From Halobacteriovorax sp. (GTDB taxonomy: Bacteria; Bdellovibrionota; Bacteriovoracia; Bacteriovoracales; Bacteriovoracaceae): 55,276 bases of DNA. Positions within the stretch are counted from its first letter, which is position 1. Each line of letters opens with the position of its first letter. Location: contig PBCC01000065.1 in assembly GCA_002716825.1 (NCBI GenBank), positions 1 through 55,276 of the forward strand, given 5' to 3'. The notes beneath the pieces are model-generated. The model had not been told where the DNA came from. It ran no database searches and saw nothing but the letters and a program-made list of their open reading frames with translations. This document shows, one piece after another, positions 43,857 to 52,703 of this stretch. Position numbers and translations under genes: made by a program.

Positions 43857-44816
43857 ATGCTTTTAGGGTGGATGAACCACGGTCAATTAGATATCGTTTG
43901 TGTAAGAAAAATTAATGACACGGAAAGTCTGTTGAAATTAGTACAAGATAGTACCCAGCGCCTTAAGGTCTTTTTGACGGTCTTAGTTCTGGGAGTTTCA
44001 TTTTTTCGCTTTGCTAAAAGGGATTTCGCTTATCGCGAGACCACAGCGTTTGAAGAGTTTATGATTGATTCCTTCGGACCAGTGCAGCGAGCATTCTCAG
44101 ATTCTCAATCTTGGTTGAGCGATTTGGTCAATCATTATGTCGCCAATGTGAATGCCAGTAGACTCAATGAAGAGTTGGTTAAGAAGATTGCTAAGCTCGA
44201 ATCAGAGATCCTTGCCACGCAAGAGACAGTTAAAGAGAACCAGCGCCTCAAAGAACTCTTAAAATTTGGACAAAACCTTACTCATCAAGAAGTCTTGGCC
44301 CAGATTGTAGCTTGGGATGCTTCGAGTGATTTTAGAGTTATTCGAATAAATAAAGGTGCTGCCGATGGGATTAAAATTCAATCACCTGTGGTTACAGCTA
44401 ATGGCGTGGTTGGATATATCTATCGACTGACTGATCACTTTGCAGACGTCCTCACCATTCTTGATCCCAATAATCGCGTTGATGGATTAGTCGCGAGGAT
44501 CCGTGCTCATGGAATTATCGAGGGCTATACCGATCGTCGTGCCCTTATGAAATATGTGACAAGAACTGAGCCAGTTATTCTTGATGATATGGTTTTGACC
44601 TCTGGTCTTGGAAATATCTATCCAAAAGGTTTAGTTATTGGTCATGTGGCAAAGATTGAGAGACAGAGTTACGGAATTACCCAGCATATTGAAATTCGCC
44701 CGGCCGTCGACTTTAGCCGCCTAGAAGAAGTTATTGTCCTCATGTCTAATGCTGATGCTAGTAAAAAACTTGAGTGGAGCGCCCTTGACGCTTTTGATGG
44801 GGGGAGTGACCAGTGA
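43857..44816 (+). CDS. mreC: Rod shape-determining protein MreC
   Basis: 319 residues from ATG 43857; ATG 43872 with GGG just upstream is an alternative. One N-terminal TM (about residues 38-52, VFLTVLVLGVSFFRF), a periplasmic coiled coil (LNEELVKKIAKLESEIL), then the two-barrel MreC domain: VIRINKGAADGIKIQSPVVTANGVVGYIYR, then VLTSGLGNIYPKGLVIGHV. MreC links MreB to the elongation synthases. It overlaps mreD by 4 bp. There is no mreB next to it here, so mreB is probably elsewhere. Confidence 0.93.
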   Translation: MLLGWMNHGQLDIVCVRKINDTESLLKLVQDSTQRLKVFLTVLVLGVSFFRFAKRDFAYRETTAFEEFMIDSFGPVQRAFSDSQSWLSDLVNHYVANVNASRLNEELVKKIAKLESEILATQETVKENQRLKELLKFGQNLTHQEVLAQIVAWDASSDFRVIRINKGAADGIKIQSPVVTANGVVGYIYRLTDHFADVLTILDPNNRVDGLVARIRAHGIIEGYTDRRALMKYVTRTEPVILDDMVLTSGLGNIYPKGLVIGHVAKIERQSYGITQHIEIRPAVDFSRLEEVIVLMSNADASKKLEWSALDAFDGGSDQ

Positions 44817-45346
44817 ACGCCCAACTAAGACATATTGTTATTCGAATGTTCGTCACACTCTTAATCTTGATTGTTTTGGAAACGTTAGCCAGTTCTCTTT
44901 TCCCTATGTTTGGCATGAGTCGCTACCGTATTCCCTTTAATGTTTTGATTGTTTTGTATATCACTTTCAAGCTGCGCACTCCGTGGATTCCGGTCATGGT
45001 GTTCTTGGTTCAATGGTTTCACTCGATCTTTACAGTTGAAGGCTGGGAGATGGGGACGATTGCAGGAATTATTGTTGCCATCGTAGTGTCCTACGCTAAA
45101 GACCTTATGCATTTTTCGTCTGTCGCTATTACGATGGTTCTAACTCAAGTCTTTCAATGCTTATGGGTGGCCGTCATCATTGGTCTGCTGGCACTTAAAG
45201 GCGCAGAGAATTTTTATCTTCTCGATAAGTTTTGGCGCTTTATTCCAGAGAGCTTAATTCTTTCATTCTTGTCTCCATTTTTGTTCTCCATCTTGGATAA
45301 AATTTGGGCCTCGAGCGAGCATGGAATGCTTGGGGATAATGGGTAA
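44813..45346 (+). CDS. mreD: Rod shape-determining protein MreD
   Basis: 177 residues from GTG 44813. Five to six hydrophobic spans, with an Arg-bearing RIPFNVLIVLYI segment. It matches no motif strongly by eye; MreD is poorly conserved, so the call rests mainly on position between mreC and mrdA, the 4-bp overlap with mreC, the 1-bp overlap with mrdA, and size (usual MreD 160-180 residues). It would sit in the inner membrane in the elongasome. Confidence 0.78.
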   Translation: MNAQLRHIVIRMFVTLLILIVLETLASSLFPMFGMSRYRIPFNVLIVLYITFKLRTPWIPVMVFLVQWFHSIFTVEGWEMGTIAGIIVAIVVSYAKDLMHFSSVAITMVLTQVFQCLWVAVIIGLLALKGAENFYLLDKFWRFIPESLILSFLSPFLFSILDKIWASSEHGMLGDNG

Positions 45347-47355
45347 TGTTTAGCGAAGATAATGTTGTAAGAGGGCATAAAGGTAGAGCAGAAGCTCTCG
45401 GAAATATTATCGTCCTCTCTTTTGCCATTATTTTTGCCAGACTTTGGTATCTTCAAATTTATAAAGGTGATGAACTTCATCGTTACTCGATGGAGAATAG
45501 ACTTCGTAAGGAAGTCTTGCTTGCCCCAAGAGGAATGATTTTCTCGCGCAATAATGAGCTACTGGTTCACAACACTCCACGCTTTGATGCCGTGATTGTT
45601 CCTCAATATCTAAGTAATCGCGATCAGGTTTTAAAGAAGCTTGCTCAGGTGCTTGAGCTAGAAGAAGGCGAGATCGATAAGACTCTTAGGAAAAACAGTA
45701 GGCAACCGCGCTATCAGCCCGTCACGATTAAAAAAAATATTTCGAGAAAAGAAGTTGCCGTCATTGAAACTGAAAACTCAAAAATGCCTGGCGTGAGCGT
45801 CATGACCTTTATCTCGAGAGAATATCAAGATCGAGAAGTTGGTGGACATATCCTCGGCTATATTTCAGAAATTTCTCAGTCGCAGCTTCCCAAATTTAGA
45901 GAGCGGGACAACTACGATTACAAACTGGGAGATTTCATCGGCCAGTCTGGGATTGAAGAAGAAAGAGATTTAGAACTCAGAGGCGAAGATGGCTACGAGT
46001 TTATTGAAGTTGATGCTCTAGGAAGAAGAAAAAGATATATGGGAGCCAATAAGCTCTTTGAAGGCATTGAAGGTAAGCCGCCGATTCCGGGTGATAATAT
46101 TCGCTTAACGATTGATAGAGATATGCAACAAGCTGCCTTTAAAGCGCTTGAAGGAAAAGTCGGGAGTGCTGTTGCGATTGATGTTAAAACCGGTGAAGTG
46201 ATGGCGATGGTTTCGCACCCTTCGTTTGACCCTGGCCAATTTAGCCGCGGCATAAGTTCGGCCTATTGGTCTGATCTTAGTAATGACGAGCGAAATCCAA
46301 TGCGAGATAGAACTGTTCAGGAGCATTATTCCCCTGGTTCAACTTTTAAAGCTATAACTGCTATCGCCGCCCTCGAAGAGGGGATCGTCGATGAGAAGAC
46401 TGAAGTGCATTGTCCTGGCTATTTTCAGCTGGGACGTAGACGTTTTCACTGTTGGAAGCAATATGGACACGGCAAAGTCAATTTAGTCAAAAGTCTTCGA
46501 GAAAGCTGTGACGTTTATTATTATAAAATAGGAACGCAACTCGATATTGATGTACTGGCTAAGTATGCAAGAGCGCTTGGTTTTGGCAATAAAAGTGGCG
46601 TTGCTCTCCCGAGAGAAACTCCTGGACTGATTCCTACGAAAGAGTGGAAAAAGAAACTGCGTGGTACCGAGTGGCAAAAAGGTGAGACACTCTCTTGTGT
46701 GATTGGACAGAGTTTCGTTCTCTCGACTCCACTACAGCTTGCAATGTCTTATGCCGCTATTGCCAACGGTGGTAAAGTCATCAAGCCAACACTTGTTAAA
46801 GAAGTCTTTTCAAATTCGGGCAAGGTGCTCAGGCAACCAGAGCCTGAACTTACCTCTCAAATCACTCTTAAACCTGAAACTCTTGCACTTGTTCGTGAAG
46901 GACTTAAGCAGGTCGTGAATAATCCTAAGGGCACATCTTGGTGGAATCGCGGCAATGGTCTCGCCATGGCCGGTAAGACTGGAACTTCCCAGGTCATTAG
47001 TATGTCGGCGGAAAAACTCTTTATGAAGTGCCAAGACAAAGAATACCGCTTTAGGCATCACGGTGTATTTGCCGCTTATGCCCCCTATGATGATCCTAGA
47101 ATTGCCGTGAGTGTCGTTGTTGAGCACGGCTGTAGTGGTTCCGGTGCAGCTGCACCTGTGGCCAAAGATATTGTCACAGCTTTCATGAAAAAATACGAAC
47201 CAGAAAAAATGGCTAAATTTGCAGAAATTCAAAGACAAGAATATTTAAGTATTCTTAGAGAACGAAGACGTATTGAAGCTCAGGCAGCCGACGAAGAAAA
47301 CAGAGCAGAGCCAACCGATGGTGGCGAAAATGCAGAGGGGACTGAGAGTGATTAG
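45346..47355 (+). CDS. mrdA: Penicillin-binding protein 2 (elongasome transpeptidase)
   Basis: 669 residues. It has one N-terminal TM (about 20-37), then a dimerisation/pedestal region (GRRKRYMG and TIDRDMQQAAF) and a class B transpeptidase domain with the nucleophile SxxK at Ser332-Lys335 (SPGSTFKAI), the SxN-type segment ESCDVYYYKIG and the KTG motif in GKTGTSQV. PBP2 cross-links peptidoglycan during lateral growth, paired with RodA. It overlaps mreD by 1 bp and rodA by 8 bp, so stoichiometry is likely coupled. The tail is Glu/Asp/Ala-rich. Confidence 0.95.
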   Translation: MFSEDNVVRGHKGRAEALGNIIVLSFAIIFARLWYLQIYKGDELHRYSMENRLRKEVLLAPRGMIFSRNNELLVHNTPRFDAVIVPQYLSNRDQVLKKLAQVLELEEGEIDKTLRKNSRQPRYQPVTIKKNISRKEVAVIETENSKMPGVSVMTFISREYQDREVGGHILGYISEISQSQLPKFRERDNYDYKLGDFIGQSGIEEERDLELRGEDGYEFIEVDALGRRKRYMGANKLFEGIEGKPPIPGDNIRLTIDRDMQQAAFKALEGKVGSAVAIDVKTGEVMAMVSHPSFDPGQFSRGISSAYWSDLSNDERNPMRDRTVQEHYSPGSTFKAITAIAALEEGIVDEKTEVHCPGYFQLGRRRFHCWKQYGHGKVNLVKSLRESCDVYYYKIGTQLDIDVLAKYARALGFGNKSGVALPRETPGLIPTKEWKKKLRGTEWQKGETLSCVIGQSFVLSTPLQLAMSYAAIANGGKVIKPTLVKEVFSNSGKVLRQPEPELTSQITLKPETLALVREGLKQVVNNPKGTSWWNRGNGLAMAGKTGTSQVISMSAEKLFMKCQDKEYRFRHHGVFAAYAPYDDPRIAVSVVVEHGCSGSGAAAPVAKDIVTAFMKKYEPEKMAKFAEIQRQEYLSILRERRRIEAQAADEENRAEPTDGGENAEGTESD

Positions 47356-48457
47356 TACTTCCGCTTTTGTCGAAGCTTTAAAAAAATATGACTTCAGCTT
47401 CTTTGGAATAAGTTCCGCCATCTTCTTTATTGGTGTGATTAATCTCTATTCGGCCACCCACGCTTCTGATGATATGTCTGAACTGTACTTTAGACAGCTG
47501 GGTTGGTTTGGAATTTCTCTTCTTATTGGACTTGGAATCAGTTTCATCAGCCCTAAAAACTTTTTCCGCTTTTCTTGGTTCATTTATATTTTATTGATAG
47601 TCCAACTTGTTTTGGTGCTCGTGATGGGCGATGTCGGAATGGGAGCGAGACGATGGATCACACTTGGTCCGCTTCGCTATCAACCATCTGAGCTCGCCAA
47701 GATTGCAACAGTTCTGGGACTCGCGCGCTGGTTTGCTAAAAGTGATTCCGATCGAGAACTCGGCTTCGCACAATTGATTATTCCCGCCATCATCGCTTTT
47801 ATTCCCACAGTCTTGATCGCCATTGAGCCTGATTTGGGAACAGGGCTTTTGGTTTTGTTAGTGTTCTTCTCCATTTGCTTTTACAGAAAACTAAAATGGA
47901 AAACGATCGGCATCTTGGCCATCTTGGGCGTGCTCTCTGGTCTTGCCATGTATAATTTTGGCCTCAAGGAATATCAAAAGAAGAGGGTTGTAACTTTTCT
48001 TAATCCAGAAGCCGACCTTCGAGGTTCTGGATACAACGCCGTTCAATCTAAAATTGCGATTGGCTCAGGCCGCTTTCTTGGTAAGGGCTTCAAAAAGTCG
48101 TCTCAAGCTTCGCTTAGCTATCTTCCAGAAAATCATACTGACTTTGTCTTCTCGATTTTTAATGAAGAGCACGGCTTTTTTGGCAGCATGTTTTTGATCG
48201 CTCTTTACGTCATTTTGTTTTTCAGATTTATTTGGTTGGCATCGGCGGTGCCGCGAATGTTTGACTCGATTGTCTCCATCGGACTGATGTCGATTCTGTT
48301 TTGGCACACGTTTGTGAATATGGGCATGGTGATGGGTCTTCTACCCATCGTAGGTTTACCGCTACCATTTATGTCCTATGGCGGAACCTCGCTTCTGACC
48401 TTTGGGATATGTTGTGGCATTGCTACTTCGATTTCAAATTCAAGAAACCTATTCTAG
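47348..48457 (+). CDS. rodA: Peptidoglycan glycosyltransferase RodA
   Basis: 369 residues from GTG 47348, which has GAGGGG 7 bp upstream and gives the standard RodA length; the frame is open back to 47273 inside mrdA. It is a SEDS-family protein with about ten TM helices: MGDVGMGARRWITLGPLRYQPSELAKIA, EPDLGTGLLVLLV, FLPENHTDF-type LPENHTDFVFSIFNEEHGFFG and GLPLPFMSYGGTSLL. It polymerises glycan strands with PBP2. All signature residues of the SEDS core are visible. It ends the elongasome operon. Confidence 0.95.
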   Translation: MISTSAFVEALKKYDFSFFGISSAIFFIGVINLYSATHASDDMSELYFRQLGWFGISLLIGLGISFISPKNFFRFSWFIYILLIVQLVLVLVMGDVGMGARRWITLGPLRYQPSELAKIATVLGLARWFAKSDSDRELGFAQLIIPAIIAFIPTVLIAIEPDLGTGLLVLLVFFSICFYRKLKWKTIGILAILGVLSGLAMYNFGLKEYQKKRVVTFLNPEADLRGSGYNAVQSKIAIGSGRFLGKGFKKSSQASLSYLPENHTDFVFSIFNEEHGFFGSMFLIALYVILFFRFIWLASAVPRMFDSIVSIGLMSILFWHTFVNMGMVMGLLPIVGLPLPFMSYGGTSLLTFGICCGIATSISNSRNLF

Positions 48458-48474
48458 TTGGCCTAAGTCTTGCT

Positions 48475-48502
48475 CTATTTAAGCTTAACAACGCTTAAAT
48501 AG
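48475..48502. promoter_or_regulatory. Perfect 10-bp hairpin overlapping a ribosome site
   Basis: CTATTTAAGC (48475-48484) and GCTTAAATAG (48493-48502) are exact complements around an 8-nt loop. No T-run follows, so it is not an intrinsic terminator on the plus strand. Its 3' arm includes the first two bases of the AGGG ribosome site (48501-48504) of the small secreted-protein gene at 48515. Confidence 0.55.
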
Positions 48503-48514
48503 GGAAAATACTCA

Positions 48515-48775
48515 ATGAAAATGCTCAAACTTTTGACGACTGCACTTTTTATGCTCTCTTTGACAGCACAGGCCGGTTCATCATTTAGCTCTATTAAAGA
48601 AGAAATGTGGCTTAAGGGCGAGTCAGCACTGTCTAGGCCAGCGACGTATAATCAGCTGGGAGAGAGCTCTGTTGTTGATTTAAGCAAGGTTGCCTGGCAA
48701 GAAGAGGCAGAAAGCTATGAGCAATTACCGGAAGAGCTCGAAGTAGGACTCGCATATTGGATGGCAGCTAAATAG
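48515..48775 (+). CDS. Small secreted protein
   Basis: 86 residues with a signal peptide (1-20, MKMLKLLTTALFMLSLTAQA, AQA-G cleavage). The mature part is about 66 residues, acidic and helix-like, with no Cys and no recognised family. It ends SYEQLPEELEVGLAYWMAAK. A hairpin described separately masks part of its ribosome site. The next gene is a MarR regulator 67 bp downstream on the same strand. Confidence 0.65.
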   Translation: MKMLKLLTTALFMLSLTAQAGSSFSSIKEEMWLKGESALSRPATYNQLGESSVVDLSKVAWQEEAESYEQLPEELEVGLAYWMAAK

Positions 48776-48804
48776 TACTTGTATCGAACCTCTTTTTCGA
48801 GTAA

Positions 48805-48821
48805 AGTCTTAAATACAGACT
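48805..48821. promoter_or_regulatory. Possible MarR operator
   Basis: AGTCT (48805-48809) and AGACT (48817-48821) form a 5-bp inverted repeat with a 7-bp centre (TAAATAC), about 21 bp before the MarR-family start. It overlaps a weak promoter-like pair, TTGTAT (48779-48784) and TAAAGT (48802-48807). MarR regulators often bind palindromes of this size in their own promoters. Confidence 0.3.
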
Positions 48822-48842
48822 ACTCAGGAAGGGAGTCGCCAG

Positions 48843-49310
48843 TTGAAACGGATTTCAGTCATTGGCAGCCTATTAAAAAAGATCTATCGCCAATACTCAA
48901 ATGAACTACTCACGACTTTGCAGCGCAAAGGTTTTACAGATTTGCGCCCAAGCTTTCTTGAGGTGTTGATTTTTGTATGTGAGGCGGATGGCCCATCAAT
49001 CAAAGAAATTGGTACGGCCTGCGGACTAAAAAAACAAACAATGACCAGTCACCTTAATGAACTCGAAAAGCGTGGTTACCTGCAACGCCACGTGAACGAG
49101 AAAGATAAGCGAGAGCAAAATATCTTTCTTACCGCCTATGGGGAGCGATTCAAACTTTCTCTGATGGAATCAATCAGTGAGTTAGAGCGCATGTACTCTG
49201 AGCGATTAGGTGATGTTGAATTGGACCGAGTCGAACATCTGCTGAGACATTTCTTCGAGAAGACGGGACTTAACGATGATGGTGAGGCTGAGCAGTTATC
49301 GATTCTCTAG
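48843..49310 (+). CDS. MarR-family transcriptional regulator
   Basis: 155 residues from TTG 48843, with GGAAGGGAG upstream. The winged-helix core is visible: GPSIKEIGTACGLKKQTMTSHLNELEKRGYLQRH (recognition helix around 60-80), then VNEKDKREQNIFLTAYG as the wing, flanked by N- and C-terminal dimerisation helices. Family members are homodimeric repressors released by small ligands or oxidants. The ligand is unknown. Its 3' end overlaps the convergent rhodanese gene by 41 bp. Confidence 0.9.
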   Translation: MKRISVIGSLLKKIYRQYSNELLTTLQRKGFTDLRPSFLEVLIFVCEADGPSIKEIGTACGLKKQTMTSHLNELEKRGYLQRHVNEKDKREQNIFLTAYGERFKLSLMESISELERMYSERLGDVELDRVEHLLRHFFEKTGLNDDGEAEQLSIL

Positions 49311-49782
49311 GGAGAAAGCGGTAGCCACCAGAAACATTATTAATATTGAGATAACCTTTTTTAACCATTAATTCACAAGCCCTAATACTTTTAAGACCAT
49401 CCTCGCAGATGACTAGTAAAGGTGTTGTCCGACTTTGAATTTCGGCCCAACGGTGAGAAAGATCTTCGTAAGGAATGCGAAGGGCTCCTTCGAGTGTTCC
49501 ACCATTTGGTTTGAAATCTTTGGCCGTAATATCGAGAATGGCATAATCCATATCCGGGTTACTGATAACCTGTGATGCTTCTTGCGGAGTGAGATCGTTA
49601 TAGGGTGCACCCATCAAAATCATATTATCATCAATCATCGTGCCATTTTTAACACGAATTAAATGATTGCGTTGGAGTTGGATGGAGAAGTCTAGCTTTT
49701 CATCAATGCGCTCAATATTTTTTTCAATATTAGTTAAGCGGCTATTGATCATTTCTAGTAACTGAAAAAACTTCAAATCCAT
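49270..49782 (-). CDS. Rhodanese-domain protein with N-terminal coiled coil
   Basis: 170 residues. An N-terminal coiled coil (8-38, MINSRLTNIEKNIERIDEKLD) precedes a rhodanese-like domain: LTPQEASQVISNPDMDYAILDIT, GTLEGALRIPYEDL, then the catalytic loop ICEDGLKS with Cys126. The loop fits an active persulfide-forming Cys, though C-x-x-G-x-x-S is not the classic CxxGxR. It is probably cytosolic with no signal. The last residues are PHHHR. It overlaps the MarR gene tail to tail, so antisense interference is possible. Confidence 0.8.
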   Translation of the reverse strand: MDLKFFQLLEMINSRLTNIEKNIERIDEKLDFSIQLQRNHLIRVKNGTMIDDNMILMGAPYNDLTPQEASQVISNPDMDYAILDITAKDFKPNGGTLEGALRIPYEDLSHRWAEIQSRTTPLLVICEDGLKSIRACELMVKKGYLNINNVSGGYRFLPRESITAQPHHHR

Positions 49783-49822
49783 GAGGCCTCCCGAGTCTTG
49801 ATTATAACTCGGGAGCTAGGTG

Positions 49823-50716
49823 CTAGGAGACCGGGTAAAACGTACCGAAGTGAATATGTTCAGTAATAACGGTGGTGAGGTAGGCGGAGGTAAAGAAGAG
49901 TGATCCTTCGTAAATACCATAACCTAGAGACCCTTCTGGAGAAGGTTCTTTGTCGACGCCGTAATTTTTGTCGACGCGGAAAATGATCATGATGCCTTTT
50001 CTAAAAATTGGGAAAATGATTAACGACAATAGGAGGCGAAGGAGTACTTGAACACTATACCATTTTATATCGGTTAGAGACTGTTCGATGGCCCCATTGA
50101 TAAGCATGGTCCAACCTAAAATATACCCGCTGTAGGAAAGTGCGGCGCCAATATTTTGCTGCATCAAAAGACGTGTAAATGGCATCTTAGAAAAGACGCT
50201 ATAGGCCTTGTATGCAAAGCCCAGAAGAACCATGGCAAAAAGCCAAAGAAAGAACAACATCACGAGGGATTCATCGCCTGTAGATAGACAAGTTTTAAGC
50301 ACCGTCGCTAGAGCAACTGAATTGGTAAAGCCGACCAAGGCGTAGGCCATATTGCGCTTCTTAACGATCTCGTCTTTGTATTCGAAGTTATAAAGAACAA
50401 TACTCTCAAGGGTGTAGACAGATAGGAGGTACAGACCTGCGGCAAAAAAACCTTGGAGAGTGAAATCGAGAAGGGCTAGAAAGAATCCATCAGATAAATC
50501 AAACCTAAACTCGCTAAAAAGAATGCCAATGCCAATAAGGCGAGCGAAAAAATGAAGCGTGTCGGCAGGGTTTTTTGTTGGATGGAACTCTCTGAAGATT
50601 TGTTTTCTTGAAGATGGGTGAATCATCATATGGGCATATTTATAAAAAAATAGCATGCCGCAAACGACGATCGTAAAAATGATTCTCAGGATCAGCTTAT
50701 CAAATAATTCGTTCAT
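49823..50716 (-). CDS. DUF350-like polytopic membrane protein
   Basis: 297 residues, about eight TM spans. Two repeats resemble the DUF350/YjfL motif: VKKRNMAYALVGFTNSVALATVL (about 118-140) and LLMQQNIGAALSYSGYILGWTML (about 183-205), each with an N-x-A-like helix start, followed by a C-terminal GIYEGSLFFTSAYLTT. DUF350 proteins are small inner-membrane proteins of unknown function often linked with stress genes. It overlaps the upstream exported-protein gene by 4 bp, so the pair is translated together. Family call is tentative. Confidence 0.68.
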   Translation of the reverse strand: MNELFDKLILRIIFTIVVCGMLFFYKYAHMMIHPSSRKQIFREFHPTKNPADTLHFFARLIGIGILFSEFRFDLSDGFFLALLDFTLQGFFAAGLYLLSVYTLESIVLYNFEYKDEIVKKRNMAYALVGFTNSVALATVLKTCLSTGDESLVMLFFLWLFAMVLLGFAYKAYSVFSKMPFTRLLMQQNIGAALSYSGYILGWTMLINGAIEQSLTDIKWYSVQVLLRLLLSLIIFPIFRKGIMIIFRVDKNYGVDKEPSPEGSLGYGIYEGSLFFTSAYLTTVITEHIHFGTFYPVS

Positions 50717-51399
50717 GGAGCTCCTTCTGAAGAGCTAGTTTTAAGTTTAAAAAACTTTTTCATATGAGACTTAAAGTCCACATCAGTATCAATCATCTTA
50801 TATTCACGGTTTTTAAAAACTTTAGAAGTCACGCTTCCTGTTGTTCCGAATTGGTTTTGATCGCCGTAATAAGTTTCGGCATTGGTCAGGTGGAGTTTTA
50901 ATTCACGGGTAAAAGTTTCTGTCGGTCGATAATCACCCCAGCCTAAATAGTCTGGAAAATACTTATAGGCGTTATAGAAATGCCACTCTCGCTCACCTGA
51001 AGGTGCGAGTTCCCAATTCCCATAGGATGGGTCGCCAAGGAAAATAGCACCGGGAGGCTGGGCGACGACACTTGAAGAACCATCTTTTTCATCGCGCCTA
51101 AAAAGAGACATCCCAAGATTTGTCTTATTCTTCTCCCAAAATCCTTTTGATGTTCTCACTAAAATAGTTTCAGGTAGTTTAAACCCCTGAACGAGTCGCA
51201 GTTCTAAGAAGTATGTCTTAATTAAAAAACCAGTTTGCAGTCGGTCAGTCAAAATAACTGAAAGCGGAGCACCTTGGAAAAAGCTAGAGAAGACTTGCTC
51301 GTTAACTAAATAGGGAGTGCTTCGCTCTGAAGGTGAAAAGCTTTTAGACAAGCCTAGATAGACTAAAACTAAAAGAGTAAAGAGCGATAAACGGTTCAT
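50713..51399 (-). CDS. Exported protein of unknown function
   Basis: 228 residues. Residues 1-20 form a signal peptide or anchor (MNRLSLFTLLVLVYLGLSKS). The mature region is beta-rich, with motifs WELAPSGEREWHFYNAYKYFPDYLGWGDYRP near 130-160. No family is recognised. It overlaps its membrane-protein neighbour (downstream) and the HD-domain gene (upstream) by 4 bp each, suggesting one operon and possibly a periplasmic partner of the DUF350-like protein. Confidence 0.75.
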   Translation of the reverse strand: MNRLSLFTLLVLVYLGLSKSFSPSERSTPYLVNEQVFSSFFQGAPLSVILTDRLQTGFLIKTYFLELRLVQGFKLPETILVRTSKGFWEKNKTNLGMSLFRRDEKDGSSSVVAQPPGAIFLGDPSYGNWELAPSGEREWHFYNAYKYFPDYLGWGDYRPTETFTRELKLHLTNAETYYGDQNQFGTTGSVTSKVFKNREYKMIDTDVDFKSHMKKFFKLKTSSSEGAP

Positions 51400-52694
51400 T
51401 CGGCCGTTAACTCGTTAATGCGCTTTAACTGCGCTTCAGTTACTTCACTTAGTACGCAGTGTAGGCGATTCACAGCATGGCTAGTACTAAACTTTTTGTA
51501 TAAGTCCGTTGCGGCGTCAATATTGGTAAACTTTGATGCGCCTGTTCCCGTTCTTCTTACAACTTTAAGCGAAAAAGGAGCGTCTAGAGTCTCGCCCTGG
51601 TAATACTTCGAAAGTCTGCCCTTAGACGAACAGCGAATATATTCAATTTTTTCACTTTCAAGATAAGCTTGTAGGGTTTCTAGACGAGCTAATTGTGCTT
51701 CATTGAAGCTTTCATAGATCTTCTTAGGAATCTCGTTGTGAACAATGGCCTTGGCATATTTATTATTCGACTTACGAAGCGTCTTCATTAAAAAATGATC
51801 GTCGTGTTCTTGGTAAGCTTCGATATCGGCCGGAATTCTATATTCATCACAAGATTGGAAGTAGCGAAGCAGTAATTGCTCGAGGCAGACTGCTCTGTAA
51901 TGAAAGTAAACCATAACAAACATATGATAGCGCGACAGTAGAAAATCATCGAAGGTGACGACGGCACGTTCGGAAATTCCAAGTGTCGCTCGTCCATCTT
52001 GGTGACATGGCTCGAGATTATCAATTAACCAATCTAGATCGTATGAACCGTAGCTAACGCCGCAAAAATAACTGTCTCTTAGGAGGTAATCCATACGGTC
52101 ACAGTCTAGTTCGCTTGAGACTAATTGATGCAACATCGGGAACCAGTCAGTTCCATCAAGCGTGAAGTATTCGGCGTTAGGTGTTGAACCTCGAATGAGA
52201 TCAGCAACACAGGCGCGCTTTACCCCATGCTTTTGCTCAACCAGCTTGAAGCTTTCTGAGAACGAACTATCGGCGATAGATTTGATTGTATAATCTTCAT
52301 GCGTGGCTTGGCGTTTACCATCCAAGTCCTTGGCATCTAAAAACTCTTTTGGAATTTTAAGCTCACCAAGTGAAGGCATCACTGATTCTGTTGAGTGTGA
52401 AAGGGGAGCGTGACCAATGTCGTGGAGTAGGCAACCCAGCTTGAAGGTTTCTCTCAGTCGCTGAAACTCAGGCTTGTGCAAATGGCCGGCAAAAAGCTTA
52501 TCAAAAACTTTGCTTCCAATATGCATGACACCAATCGAGTGAATAAAGCGAGTATGGGTGGCGCCGGGGAAAATATACTCAGTTAAACCAAGTTGTTTAA
52601 TATTCCTTAGGCGCTGAAAAAATGGGTGCCTGATAATAGGAGCGATCTCATCGCTAATATGAATCGAGCCGTGAACCGGGTCGCGAATTTCCAC
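51396..52694 (-). CDS. HD-domain phosphohydrolase (dGTPase/SAMHD1-like)
   Basis: 432 residues. The HD metal site is visible: His52 (RFIHSIGVMH), His91-Asp92 (LLHDIGHAPLSH) and Asp197 (SSELDCDRMDYLLRDS). The N-terminal MEIRDPVHGSIHIS and FFQRLRNIKQLGLTEYIFPGATHTRF are shared with the SAMHD1/YwfO group of nucleotide triphosphohydrolases. It may hydrolyse dNTPs or another nucleotide. It is cytosolic. It starts the 4-bp-overlapping chain with the exported and DUF350-like genes; the glutaredoxin gene lies 9 bp upstream on the same strand. Confidence 0.88.
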   Translation of the reverse strand: MEIRDPVHGSIHISDEIAPIIRHPFFQRLRNIKQLGLTEYIFPGATHTRFIHSIGVMHIGSKVFDKLFAGHLHKPEFQRLRETFKLGCLLHDIGHAPLSHSTESVMPSLGELKIPKEFLDAKDLDGKRQATHEDYTIKSIADSSFSESFKLVEQKHGVKRACVADLIRGSTPNAEYFTLDGTDWFPMLHQLVSSELDCDRMDYLLRDSYFCGVSYGSYDLDWLIDNLEPCHQDGRATLGISERAVVTFDDFLLSRYHMFVMVYFHYRAVCLEQLLLRYFQSCDEYRIPADIEAYQEHDDHFLMKTLRKSNNKYAKAIVHNEIPKKIYESFNEAQLARLETLQAYLESEKIEYIRCSSKGRLSKYYQGETLDAPFSLKVVRRTGTGASKFTNIDAATDLYKKFSTSHAVNRLHCVLSEVTEAQLKRINELTAE

Positions 52695-52703
52695 TTTGCC
52701 TCC

